Below are positions 1 to 10,900 of a DNA stretch of 64,000 nt, piece by piece. Within the stretch, counting starts at the first letter, position 1; every line of letters starts with the position of its first letter. Made by a program: the position numbers and the translations under genes. The notes under the pieces are model-generated. The model worked only from the letters and a program-made list of their open reading frames with translations, was not told the origin of the DNA and did not search any database. Location: positions 21,948,001-22,012,000 of the forward strand of contig OY987267.1 of assembly GCA_963920665.1 (NCBI GenBank), read 5' to 3'. Source of the DNA: Straminergon stramineum (taxonomy: Eukaryota; Streptophyta; Bryopsida; Hypnales; Calliergonaceae).

Positions 1-138
1 GTGGGCCGGTAAGTTACTGGACCACGACACGTGCTCGAAGACGAGCGGGTCAGCGGGGTCATTGCTGAAGAGGGCGCCATTGGATTTTCTAGAGACGGAC
101 CCAAGGCGGCAAGGCTCCTCCGACTTCCCCAACTTTAA

Positions 139-379
139 CCCCTCAAGGCCCAAGTAGTTTCTGTACTTTTTTACAATTCTATACTTTGATTGACAGTATG
201 CATTGTACATCAAGCTTATTACATGATGTCAATTGTACTTTTGAATTTCCCCATTCAACATGAACATCAGAATATGAAATTCACTTAAATATACTTCTGA
301 GAATGTAGGAAAATCAAGTTACAACTGTGACTTGTTGACAAGACAAAGGCTCAAAATAGGCTCCTTGGGCCTTGAGGGG
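139..379. mobile_element. TTAA-flanked MITE, 241 bp (piggyBac-type)
   Basis: The ends CCCCTCAAGGCCCAAG (139-154) and CTTGGGCCTTGAGGGG (364-379) are perfect inverse complements of 16 bp. Both sides carry TTAA (135-138 and 380-383). TTAA duplication with a CCC-starting TIR is the signature of the piggyBac superfamily. There is no coding capacity. Confidence 0.85.
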
Positions 380-395
380 TTAACCCCTCAATTAA

Positions 396-577
396 CCCTT
401 GGACGCCGGGTTGATGCTCGTGGAAATCAGGCATTTTGGAACCATGTGACATCATCCACTTTAAAAAAATCAAAAATATTCATTGGGAGTCAAACTACTG
501 GAGAAGATCTCCCCTTTCCACCCCTAATTATGAGGATGAATAGTTGCAATTCTGTCCTACAAAGGAAAATTCTTCAG
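396..577. mobile_element. Truncated TTAA-type MITE (family B, inverse orientation)
   Basis: Begins CCCTTGGACG directly after TTAA (392-395), 12 bp past the neighbouring MITE. It carries the family landmarks GGAACCATGTGACATCATCC, GAAGATCTCCCCTTTCC and TTGCAATTCTGTCCTACA. The other end is lost. The complete relative is at 59353-59576. Confidence 0.7.
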
Positions 578-979
578 TAGGGGAGAATTGAACCCAGGAA
601 AGGGTCGCTTTATAGAGCAAAAATTTGGGTGGAAAAAAGCCTTCTCAATTCACTAATTGAGCCAAGTTTTGCATGACAACTTCAAATATTCATCATGATT
701 AACCAATCCATCTCCACAATGTCAACTCCACTACCCAATCCATCTCTAAGATTTCTTGATTTAGTGATGGAGGATGGCTAGCACACACCTCCAACAAATT
801 TCCACATGCCAAATGGCTACTACGGTGATAGTAATGATGATGTGGACAAAATCATACTCTCCTCAAATCTTCAATTAGTACTAAAATTAGTTAAAAAAAA
901 CTCAAAGCCTTTCAATGGGTTCATTTCTCCCCTAATGTGATGTTCATCAGACAAAAAAATTCCGCCTCATCGTTTAGGG

Positions 980-1975
980 ATTAAATGCCCAAGCCTTTTC
1001 AAATGTGTTTTGACAATGAAAAAAGAGCATGGGCTTATAGCTATCCCCAATGAAGTAAATTGTATTTTTTTTCAAAATCTAATTGTATATATTTAAACCC
1101 TAAAAACCAAGGCAGACCTTTTTCGTCCGATGAATGACAAGGAATTCTCATGTATAAGACAAAAGTGAAACTATTCATCCTCGGAATTAGGGATGAAAAG
1201 GGAAGATCTTCAACAATAGTTTGACTTCCCATGAGTATTTTTGATTTTTTTAAAGTGGATATGTCACACAGTTCCAAAATGCTTGATTTCTACAATCACT
1301 AGCCCAGTGTTCAAGGGTTAAAGAGCTTTCTTGTTAGTATGCAAACCAATTTTGAGTGCAAAATTGCATAGGAGTTGTGAGATTATAACAAGAAAAATGT
1401 ACATTTTTTATTTTTAGTATGTTGCTCCTCCCCCACAATGTTTTCAGAAATTTACATTTAAAAGGTTTTTGGGATTAGAGGTGACATGACCAACTAGAAA
1501 TTGTGTTAGTACACTAAACTATACTTCTAAAAAACTTAAGTTCAAATGAAGAGCTATCAAACTCATTACACAATCCATGTTGCAATTGTTGAAATACTAT
1601 TTTCTTATATAAGTAGAAATCGCAAATAACTCCAAATCAACACTTGTATGTTTAAGAAAATACTTTACTCTTTCCATTGGGACCATTTTCTAAGCAATGG
1701 ATAAGTAAAAAAAATTTGAAACTCAAATCAAATGAAATTGACAAACTTTGCTCAAAGTTGGGGAAAGAAGTGTAATTAGTAGGCTTTACTCTTCCATTAT
1801 GGTACATATATGACTTTGAAGACCTCTCAAAAATCAAATATTTACCTCTTTGAGTGAAAAATAAAAGTTTTCAATAGTTAACCTTCAAAACTATCTATAT
1901 ATAATTTTAAAACAATCAAAGGGATTTAACTACCCATACCAAAATGAACATGAAATTTCAAATTGACCATATATG
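980..1975. repeat. Dispersed repeat D, copy 1 (carries the family B MITE)
   Basis: Inverse copy of 58590-59348. Shared landmarks are GAGCATGGGCTTATAG, TAACAAGAAAAATGTACATTT, AAGAGCTATCAAACTCATTA and AAAGTTTTCAATAGTTAACC. No open frame is conserved. It is probably itself a member of the TTAA-type group. Confidence 0.75.
1097..1317. mobile_element. TTAA-flanked family B MITE with a documented empty site
   Basis: TTAA precedes it at 1093-1096 and follows it at 1318-1321, with ends ACCCTAAAAACC and TTCAAGGG. It interrupts a longer repeat (about 980-1975). An uninterrupted inverse copy of that repeat lies at 58590-59348, with a single TTAA (59229-59232) at the corresponding point. Confidence 0.8.
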
Positions 1976-3199
1976 GTCAGTTGGGCACTTTGGGGTTACC
2001 CCATGAAGGACGTTCATGACAAAAAGTGTCATTGTTCACTATAGAAACAAAGAATGCACCCATTGGTTCAATAATAGGAGCATTTTGATGACTCCCTAGG
2101 TCATGGAGGGAAGATTCTTCCAAGGATTTAATTAGATGCAATTGGAGGAAGAATATCTTGGAATGCAAGCATGGGAGAGGCTTGGTGGTGAGTCTTTCTT
2201 TTCGGGTCAATAAGATGTGACAAATTGTCAAGCAAGAGCATGAAATACCCAAGGCTATGAAAGTGTAGGTCCAAGTGGGGCACATGAGTTACCCCTAAAA
2301 TTTAAAGGATATTTTTTTTCTTCAAAAATGGCCACTCAAAACTACCATTTTCAATGCAAACAACAAAAATTTAAACATTTGTTTCTCTTACATATCCAAC
2401 CATTGGATCTTGCATTAGACTAGTACAAGTATGTCTAGATGAAATTTCATTAACTTCGACCATGTTGATCACAAAATATAAGCTCTTTAAGTGAAGAAAA
2501 CAAGTTTTTTTGTTCCTAGTCTAACTCTTAGATTACAAGGCTTTGAATCCTTTTAATTTCAAATTTATGTACTCCAAATTGTGTATTTTTTAATTTTTTT
2601 AATTTGGAAGAGTTGAGTTGAGAATTTAGGCAATAAAATTCAAAAGAAAACATTACGATTTTCATTCTTTAGAAAATTATTACATCAAAGCAAGCCTTGT
2701 GTAATACAAAGAAAATCTAAATTGTTGATAGTTCTAAGATGTAATTGAAACACACTCAAATCCCAACAATGAGATTGTTCTAAAAAGAAAACTAAACCAC
2801 GTGCAACCGTTTTATTTTTGAAAAATGGTTAAAATTGGGTTCACAAACGGATCTAATCCAACCTTTTCTTGAGAATTTGTTAAGATTCCCCTTGATATAA
2901 GAAGCCTCATCAAGGAATCCCATACATTCTTTTCTCAAGAATTTGTTACTGAGATTGCCTACAAAATCAGAATCTTCTTAACTTTCACATTACTTATCCA
3001 AATAGAATGATTCAAATTTTTCCAAACATAAAAGTATAATCTACAAAAAGAATAATTTAAAAATAATTTCAAGTTTAGTTTGTGTTTTGTTGCCTGCCCT
3101 TGCCTCTTTTGGCCTTAAACTTAAGTTAATGGGATTGGATCCCATGGCTTTGAAGGTGGAATGAAACCTTCAATACAAAAAGCTTACATTAGGAAACTA

Positions 3200-3428
3200 A
3201 CCCCCCATTGCATCAGTACTATTGCAATGGTTGAACAGTCCAATATTGAAATTAGATTGTTGTAATACTACAACAGAATTGCAATAGTATTGTAGTAGTA
3301 TATTTTCAGCAAATCTACTAATATGTACTGTTGCAATACTATTTGCAGTGGTGCGACAATCCAATTTCAATATTGGACTGTTCAACCATTGCAACAGTAC
3401 TACAACGGTACTGATGCAATGGGGGGCC
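3200..3428. mobile_element. Palindromic foldback element with ~70-bp inverted arms
   Basis: The left arm CCCCCCATTGCATCAGTAC... and right arm ...GTACTGATGCAATGGGGGG pair over most of 70 bp, including GGTTGAACAGTCCAATATTG and its inverse. The core is AT-rich with further small inverted segments. No clear target duplication is visible. Open frames here are palindrome artefacts. Confidence 0.8.
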
Positions 3429-3443
3429 TTTTTTCTGATGTAA

Positions 3444-3646
3444 CCCTTAAACGTCGACACGAACGTTTAGTGTCCGATGGATGACAAACAATTCTCCTGT
3501 GTAGGACATAAAATTTAGGGGTGGAAAGGGAAGATCTTTTACAGTAGTTTAACCTCCAATGGATATTTTTGGTTTTTTTAAAGTAGATAATGTCACACAG
3601 TTCCAATATGGCTGATTTCCACGGTCACCAGTCCGTCCTTTAAGGA
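3444..3646. mobile_element. Family B TTAA-type MITE
   Basis: Begins (G)TAACCCTTAAACG at 3440 and ends CCTTTAAGGA followed by TTAA (3647-3650). Landmarks GGAAGATCTTTTACAG and GTCACACAGTTCC match the complete copy at 59353-59576. The left TTAA has decayed to GTAA. It abuts the palindromic element on its left. Confidence 0.75.
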
Positions 3647-3650
3647 TTAA

Positions 3651-4260
3651 GTTCTCCTATGAAGGGCGAATGTCGAGGCCTTGACTACTGACGAGATGCT
3701 CTGACGGGATCCATCAACTGGAGTGGTGTACAGTGCAGGGCCCGGTACAGGCCGCCACCCAAAATAGAAATGCGGTGCATTTGGCGGAACCACTCAGAGA
3801 GTCAGAGGGGGTCCGGGTCATCACGCATCTTTTCTTTGGCAGCATGTTTGAGACGTTGCAGGACATTCCGGGTTGGGTTTCCTGGGAGTGCGGGCTGCCT
3901 GACAAGTGGCAGGCAGAGGCACACTAGCTTAACGACCCTTTCACGCCCTCCAGGTTTTCTGTTTTAAATTACGCCGGCATTGACTTGGTGGGGATGGGGG
4001 CCCGGATTCTCGCCTGTATGTAAGCTACAGTAATGCCTATCCACAGTATCGACCTATCTAATAACGAACCCTAATCCCAAGTCCGGGAAATGTACGCAAG
4101 CTACGAGGACCCCCCAAAATTATGAAATCAGCAGGGCTCCCAAAATCATTACCATGACAGACATGTGTAAGGTAGCCTACCCATTTCCGATCACTAAGCA
4201 ATTGAGCATATCTGGAGCGCAGGTATGCTGAGTGGGAAAAATTCCCCGTGTATAGTTAGA
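3651..4260. other. GC-richer island of unknown origin
   Basis: This 0.6-kb stretch differs sharply in composition from the AT-rich DNA on either side and carries frames of 60-70 codons on both strands. On the minus strand one frame reads NVLQRLKHAAKEKMRDD and LSEWFRQMHR, separated by a stop (about 3860-3770), which looks protein-like. I cannot identify it. It may be a gene fragment carried by a transposon. Confidence 0.35.
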
Positions 4261-6339
4261 TTTAAGCAGGATTCTATAATTTTCACAAATTTATTCCCAA
4301 AATAAAAGTATTGGTAGAACCTCTCTAAGTGCATAGTATTGGGACTGATGCACTATGAGAGGTTTACTAGTATGTATTTGTAGAGGTGCATTAATGGCCA
4401 CTAACTAACATGGCATCTAACTATACTACTTTCCACAAAATATCCTATAACTTGTGCCTACACATTAATTTCTCTACTACATATTATATACTAACAAAGT
4501 ATCTAATAAGAGACATTCTACATGTACCATGAATTTTCTAGGTGAAGATTTTGCTCATCCCAAATTAGTCATATAGGACATCCTATTTCCAACCAAGGTT
4601 TGATTGCAAAATTGAGAGTCTTGTAGCCAATGATCATGTGTCATAATTGATCATTTACTCTTCTCTACCTCCACGGAAATAGAGCCCCTTATGTTGTCAA
4701 AATGGAGGGGGGGTGATAAGAAATGGGTCAACTATCTTACCCATCATAGAAAATCTAGACCTTGTGTACGGCTCTTTAATTTTCAATAGATGTGCAAATT
4801 TAAAGGATAAGGTCTTTTTCGTTTTTTGTTTTTGGAAAAAAAAACTAGTCCCAATCCTGCATGAACCAAGGTGACTACGTGGGTCAAATTTTTATTTGTT
4901 TTTATCCATATTTTTCTATAATTGCACATTCTCATACATTCAAATGGCCCTATGTAAGGTCCAAACTTCTTGTAATGCCAAGGTGGATAAGGTAGGGTAT
5001 TCTAAAAGCAACCCTACTATGAAGGCAACCACTAACACAAAGGTACATTTTTTTTTTCAATGTACCAACAATATACATTTCTAGAGATGGTCAATTTTAG
5101 TGACTATTGCATTTCAACTTCAAAAGTTTGTAACTAATTCTATGAAGGTCCAAAAAACTTGAAATGATTTCAATTGGGTTAGATGCCAATTCCATTTTTC
5201 TTTTTACAAAAATTTACTAAAAATTGTTTTAAGGAATTTATCTTCCCCCAAATGCAATTAGCTCTTACAAGGTTCACTTTGAGAGTAGACTACTTTACCC
5301 CCAAAACTACTACTTCTTGCTACTATGACTAATTATTGTTATTAGATTGGTCAAATTTTCATATTTTTGTTCTAGAGCACCAAAGCAAGTGACATTTGGA
5401 TACCATGTGCAACAATGATGCTAGAGTGTGAGTGGGGAGCAATGAGAGTTTAGACTTGAATGCTCATTAAGACCTTTTTACTAAAAATAGACATATTAGA
5501 ATCATAAATAGTATGTCAAACCTAAAATAATAATGTTTGGATGACTAGAATAGAAATTACTAAACATATAATTTTATTTAAATCAATTTTTTATTAAAAG
5601 AAATTATTTAAGGTAGTCCCTTTAGTATTCAATTGTTGGAGATAGGGCCAAGAATAATGGCCTAGACTCTCCCACAATAAGAAAGGTACTACCATAGAGA
5701 TGATGCACAAAGGAATTTCATCCATATCTTCCATCCATATAAGGCTTTATTTGCACACTACAATATATGTCCTATGATTTTCTCCATCCATTGCTTTATG
5801 GCTCTTCTACAAGAGGAATGCACAAACCTTGCTACTGAATGTACACTTACTAAAAATTAGACAATTCCTTGATTGTATTGTCCTTCAAAAAATAATATGT
5901 ATTCTTCATTTTTAATTAAAATAATACTAGACCAAAAATATCTACAAAAATTCTTATCAAAAGCCCCCCCCCCCAAAAAAAAACTAGAAAACAACTCCAA
6001 ATACTTCATAAATCAATGAATAGAATTAAATGGGAATTTGCTCCTGGGTTGGATAATATGGAAATTCAAATTACTGTAAATAGTACATGAGATTTTGCCT
6101 AAAGTCTTGGTAGCTCAAAAGATGCTTCAAGATTCCTAGGATTCTCAAGATGCCTTTCAAGTAAGTAAGGGAAAATAATCCTCAACATCTTCCCTAGAAT
6201 TTCCATTGAATAAGGCCCTAATTTTTTCCAAATTTTGCTATAGAGATTGAAAATATTTTATTGATAAAATAAATTCTAGTGGAAGATGAATTTCATTTAA
6301 TTCCTAAAGGTTGGAGGGTGTTTTAGAAGAGTAAAGTTC
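4261..6339. other. AT-rich stretch with no supported gene
   Basis: Only short unrelated frames and homopolymers (a poly-C/poly-A run near 5965-5985). I see no conserved motif. Confidence 0.6.
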
Positions 6340-7140
6340 CAAACCAACAATTTTTTATGCAATGTCCGAAATTAAAAATTAAAAATCTTTTTAGAATTTG
6401 AATTGTACAAAGTATATTAAACAAGTAAGGCAATATGTGGAAAAATTTCAGCCCATTCAACTACATGGATTGAAAGATTATAACATTTGAAGTGAGAATA
6501 AAAACTTTTTTTAATTCTTGTGAAATGGGGTCAATAGACTTCAAGCCCTCTTGGAGTAGATTTTTTGCTCTATGCAAAAATGAAGAATTTGATCATTCAT
6601 AATTATATGATGTTAGTTTCACTCATGAAAATTTTCAAAAGCAAATATGGAGTCTAACTTCAAATTACCTTACAATGCAATGAAGTTGAATGAATTGGAA
6701 ATACACTAGTCATTTTTTGAGATTTCTTGTATAATGAGGAAATTTTTTATTTGAAATCCAAAGGGTGAAAAGTTAGAGATGAACATTTGGAATATGTGGG
6801 AAAAATTTCAAGAACTTTGGCTTCACAATTTGCAAGATAATAGGGCTTGAAATGAGAAGAAAATGTCCCAATATTGCTAACAAAGTTTGACTCTTGTTAG
6901 AATGTGATTTTAGAACTAAAATTTGTTTTTTTTATGGAAAATTGTATGTTGTATGTTATTTGTCAAAAGTTGATGAGGGCTTTAGCAAAAGATTCTCCAA
7001 AGATGGCCAAATTCCCCAAGCTGCAAAAACATTTAGGGCAACTTAACTTTCATATAGACACACAATCAATAAAAAATTATATTCCCACTAAGGGAATACA
7101 TGTTTGCACCTTTTGTCAAAATTATGTGAACATTAGACCA
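6340..7140. repeat. Dispersed repeat E, copy 1
   Basis: Matches 56270-56700 in the same orientation. Shared landmarks are GATTGAAAGATTATAACATTTGAAG (about 6468) and AAATTATATTCCCACTAAGGG (about 7075). The 83-codon frame at 6904-7155 lies in it and is not gene-like. Confidence 0.6.
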
Positions 7141-7593
7141 AAATTGACTTTGTAGAAACCTATCTAGATTTTCAATAGAATGTCCATTCAATAGACAATT
7201 GTCCCTTAAAGGAAAAATTACCCTCCTAAATTAAAAAAAATTAGCAATTTGATCAAGATCGTTTAAAAAATTGACAAAAAAATCTTTTTTAATGGAAATT
7301 TCCTAATATTATTAAATATTTGCATTTTTGTATACAAGACTTTGTTCACTCCTCCAAGGTTGGTTTAAATATCCACAAAACCGAGGAACACTTTTAAGGT
7401 AACATTGTAGAAATGAAACATTTGATCTTACATGTTGTTTGGCTGAATTTGACCTTTTTACTATATTTTTGCATTTACAAAATTACTCTGTACAAATGAT
7501 ATGAGTTATTCTAGGGGTGCCAATACTACTTTCACCTTGAATGAACTAATCTAGTAAGGCATCAATCACCTCCTCCAATCGACCATTATTTAG

Positions 7594-8501
7594 CCCCTAA
7601 AGTTCCATGACTATTTTTTCACCGAAAATGTTTAACAACTACCATTTTTAGTACAAGTAATAAATTTTTGAAAAGAAAACTATTTTTGACACATTTAACC
7701 ATAGGATCTTGTATTATGCTGACTTGAAAACACGTGGTGGAAATTTCAAAAATTTTCCACCATGTGGATTGCAAGATATAAGCATTCAAATTCACTAAAA
7801 TCATTTTTATGGTTGTGTGAAAAATAGGGTAGTTGCACTTCAGAAGGTCACATTTGTATGAAAAAATGTCCAAAATGGTGGTGCTTCTTTGGATTCTTTT
7901 CCCAGACAAATTGGCCACATGCTTGAAAAATTTCAGATCATTTGGAATTGTTGTACAACATGTAGGAAGTAATAGTAAGTAGACAATAGTAGTGATTCTA
8001 AATACTAAATTGTTAAGAATTTAATTATGGAATTGAAAAATGCCAATCCCAATGGTTGTAATGTTTTAATAAACAATCTACATCCTATTCTTTCATTTTT
8101 TTTCTCAAAATATGGAAAATTGAGTAAGATAAAGGATTTTAAAGTTTATTTTGGAGTAGAGAATCCATAACTACTCACTAACAAAAAATCCCTATAACTT
8201 TTGACTCATTGATCAAAATGGAATGATTCAAAGCTTCCTACATATATATAAATCTAAAAAATCAATTTCAAATTTTTGTTTATGAAAAAAATATTTTTTC
8301 TAAGCTGCCCAAACTACCCATTTATGAAAAAATAACATATTAGGCCATAACTTTTGACTGATATTTCCAAATGTCATAAAATTTAGTGCATATGAAAGAT
8401 GTTCCTCGTCCCAATCTTCTATTAAATATGCAAATCTTTAGTCACACATACCTGCCTAAAATTTCTATGTTGCCAAAAAATGCATGTTGGTTCTTTAGGG
8501 G
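7594..8501. mobile_element. TTAA-type element, ~0.9 kb (family C, old copy)
   Basis: The ends CCCCTAAAGTTCC and GGTTCTTTAGGGG are inverted, with flanking target sites decayed to TTAG and TTGA. It is the inverse counterpart of 57437-58357. Shared landmarks are TGGAGTAGAGAATCCATAA (about 8150) and CATATATATAAATCTA (about 8240). No coding capacity. Confidence 0.75.
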
Positions 8502-8737
8502 TTGACCACCTCTAAATACAAACATGCAGCTATGTCCTGACTATCAATAGCTAGACATATATCATTAGGAGAAGAATGGGGCTTCAATACGGTCACTAGA
8601 TCTATACCAATAGAGGATAGTAGATTGATAAATAAAAAAAATGGAAATTAAAAAATTGAATGAAAATTATAGTCCAATTAGGTTAGATTACAAATTTTGA
8701 TTTCTTTTTTCAAAAAATATATTATTTTTTATTCAAC

Positions 8738-8843
8738 AAACAATCCATGGTGCCAAAAGAACCTCCTTATATTTATTTGGGAGAGTTATTTGAAGGTTCT
8801 AGGTTCTTTAAATAAAGGTTCCTCTAAATCAAGGCTCATCTAA
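8738..8843. repeat. Left part of a degenerate tandem array, split by the solo LTR
   Basis: This sequence, with CATGGTGCCAAAAGAACC and AGGTTCCTC, matches units that continue to the right of the LTR at 10162-10900, so the LTR inserted inside the array. Confidence 0.6.
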
Positions 8844-10156
8844 TGTTGCGGCCCTAGTAACATTTTATAGCTCCAAACAACATTTTGAGCCCTTCACAGC
8901 TTTCAGGGCTCACCACACTTCAATTCCTATATCACATGAGCCCAAACTAACTAACATTGCACATGCCACACACCTACAACATTAGTTCTCAATTCCAACT
9001 TGCACTGCTAAGTCCTCATCTCTGGGACTTTTAGCACATACTTCACTCGTGACACCTGGCATGCCACTTGGTGACATGGGGTGGAACTTCCATCTTACTA
9101 TGCTAGAATTCATGGTGGCACTACTCACCACAGTACTAACCGCCTCTGGTTGTCACCCCACTCCATACTAGGTTGTTGTGTATTTGTTACTTTCATACCA
9201 AAACTAATTGGGATTCTCAACTTGGAACACATCAACAATGGCCTAGCAAAGAGCGGGACTCCATCCAACCGGTGCCCTAGGACACCCACATAAGTGTCCC
9301 ATGGTGCCTTGAAGTTGATGGTGAAGTTGCATCACCAACCTTAAGTCACCGGGACTCACCAAGGCTCTAAGAGGGAGGGAGAAGGGAGACCAATCCCTCT
9401 TCCAGTACTTTATGTAGCATTGGGCAGGACCCCCTCCTTGTGGATTGAAGGAACTTCCCAAATCTTGTTGGGTGTTGAAAGACCACCCATTTTCAACCGA
9501 AATTGCCAAGTTCCAACTCAGTTTGGACTTCCGAACTTCCAAACAACGTAACTTTGTGGTCAAGGCTTTAATTCTACATGCAATCCCATTTCGGATATCT
9601 ATGTGACAAGTAGATGTTGATGGACTACTCACATGTTCCATTTGAACAAGTTCTCATAAAGTTATGGCCCTCCAAAGATTCAAGCTCACTAGTAGTAGCA
9701 TCACACTTTCACCACGGCCCTTCTCTTGGCTATAACTTCTCGCTCATATCTTAGAACCTCATAATGCTTGATATTATAGATTCCTTGACTTTATAGCTTT
9801 CTAATGATATGCTTCATGCCATACTTTATTGACGGATTCTTTGGGAACCCTTCACTCCTAGCCTTTGAGTGTTCCGGAGCCACCAAGACACCCCTAACTT
9901 TGAACGGCTATAACTTCTAGCTTACTAGTCTAAATCACGCGTTCTTTGGATGGTTAGAAGTGTCTTCTCAAGATCTTTTCAAACATGTATGACATGCTAT
10001 TATGATCTTCTTATCCAGGGCGCTATTGCACCCTATTTGATTAGAAGTCTCTCCTTTCTCCCTTTAGAGACTATTGTAAGGCTTGGGAAGTCACCCACAA
10101 GGTCCTCCTTGCTTACTAAGGCATTTGGGGAACCCCAAGGAGATAGGGGTGTGACA
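8844..10156. mobile_element. Solo LTR, 1313 bp, same family, with TCTAA target duplication
   Basis: The unit begins TGTTGCGGCCC and ends GGGTGTGACA, and is flanked by the identical 5-mer TCTAA (8839-8843 and 10157-10161). Shared blocks with the 45.5-kb copy include GCACATGCCAC near the left end and TGGTGACATGGGG in the middle. Near the right end they share AATCACGCGTTCTTTGGA and AAGGCTTGGG-AGTCACCC. Open frames inside it are not coding. It has landed in a degenerate tandem array that continues on both sides. Confidence 0.9.
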
Positions 10157-10161
10157 TCTAA

Positions 10162-10900
10162 GGCCAAGGAAGGCTCTTTATCTCTTTGGAGCCTTTCCTT
10201 TTTGCCAAGGGATTCTCCCTTAATTTTTTGGTATGTCATTGGATAGATTCTTGGTGTTGTAGAAGACTCTTCGCATCCAAGGAGCCATTTCTTGGTGCTA
10301 AAGGGCCCTACTTCTGTTGAAGGTTTTTGGTTCTTTGTAAATGTCCCTCCAAGCCTAAAGAATCCAAGGAAGGCTTGTTGGCACCAAGAAGCCCTTCCTT
10401 GGTGCCAAGGGGCTCTCCCTTAATATTTTTTGGTGGGCCTTTAGATAGATTTTTGGTGCCATAGAAAGCTCGTCGGATCCAAGAAGTCATTTCTAGGTGA
10501 CAAGGGACTCCCCTTTAATTTTTTGGATGTTATTTGAGAGACTTTTGGTTCTTTATTAAGGTTTCTTTAGTTTCTTGGTGCCATAGAAGGGTCTCTCGAA
10601 TCTTAGGAACTATACCATGGTGCCAAAAAAATCTCCCTTAATTTTCTTAGGTTTGTCTTGAGAATGAATTTTGGTTCCTTGTAAAGGTTTTTAGAAGCCA
10701 AATGAAGGCTCCTCATATCAGAGGAGCCATTTTTTGGTGCCAAAGAACTCTCCCTTATTAATTTTGTTAGGTGCCATTTGAAAGACTCTTGGTTCTTTTT
10801 GAAGGGCTCATGGAGCCATGGGAGGTTCTCTTGTATCCTAAGAGCCTAACCTTTGTGTGAAAGGACCTTCCCAAAAAAAAATAGGGTGACTTTTAGTTAG
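10162..10900. repeat. Degenerate tandem array, units of roughly 110-140 bp
   Basis: Repeated landmarks are CTTGGTGCCAAGG-GCTCTCCCTTAATTTTTTGG-T followed by GATCCAAG-AGCCATT, near 10205, 10400, 10490, 10620 and 10735. Units are strongly diverged and no frame is conserved across them. The short ORFs within are repeat shadows. Confidence 0.65.

Noticed and set aside
5964..5985. Poly-C/poly-A run as a possible structural signal.
   Set aside because: Simple homopolymer; no associated feature.
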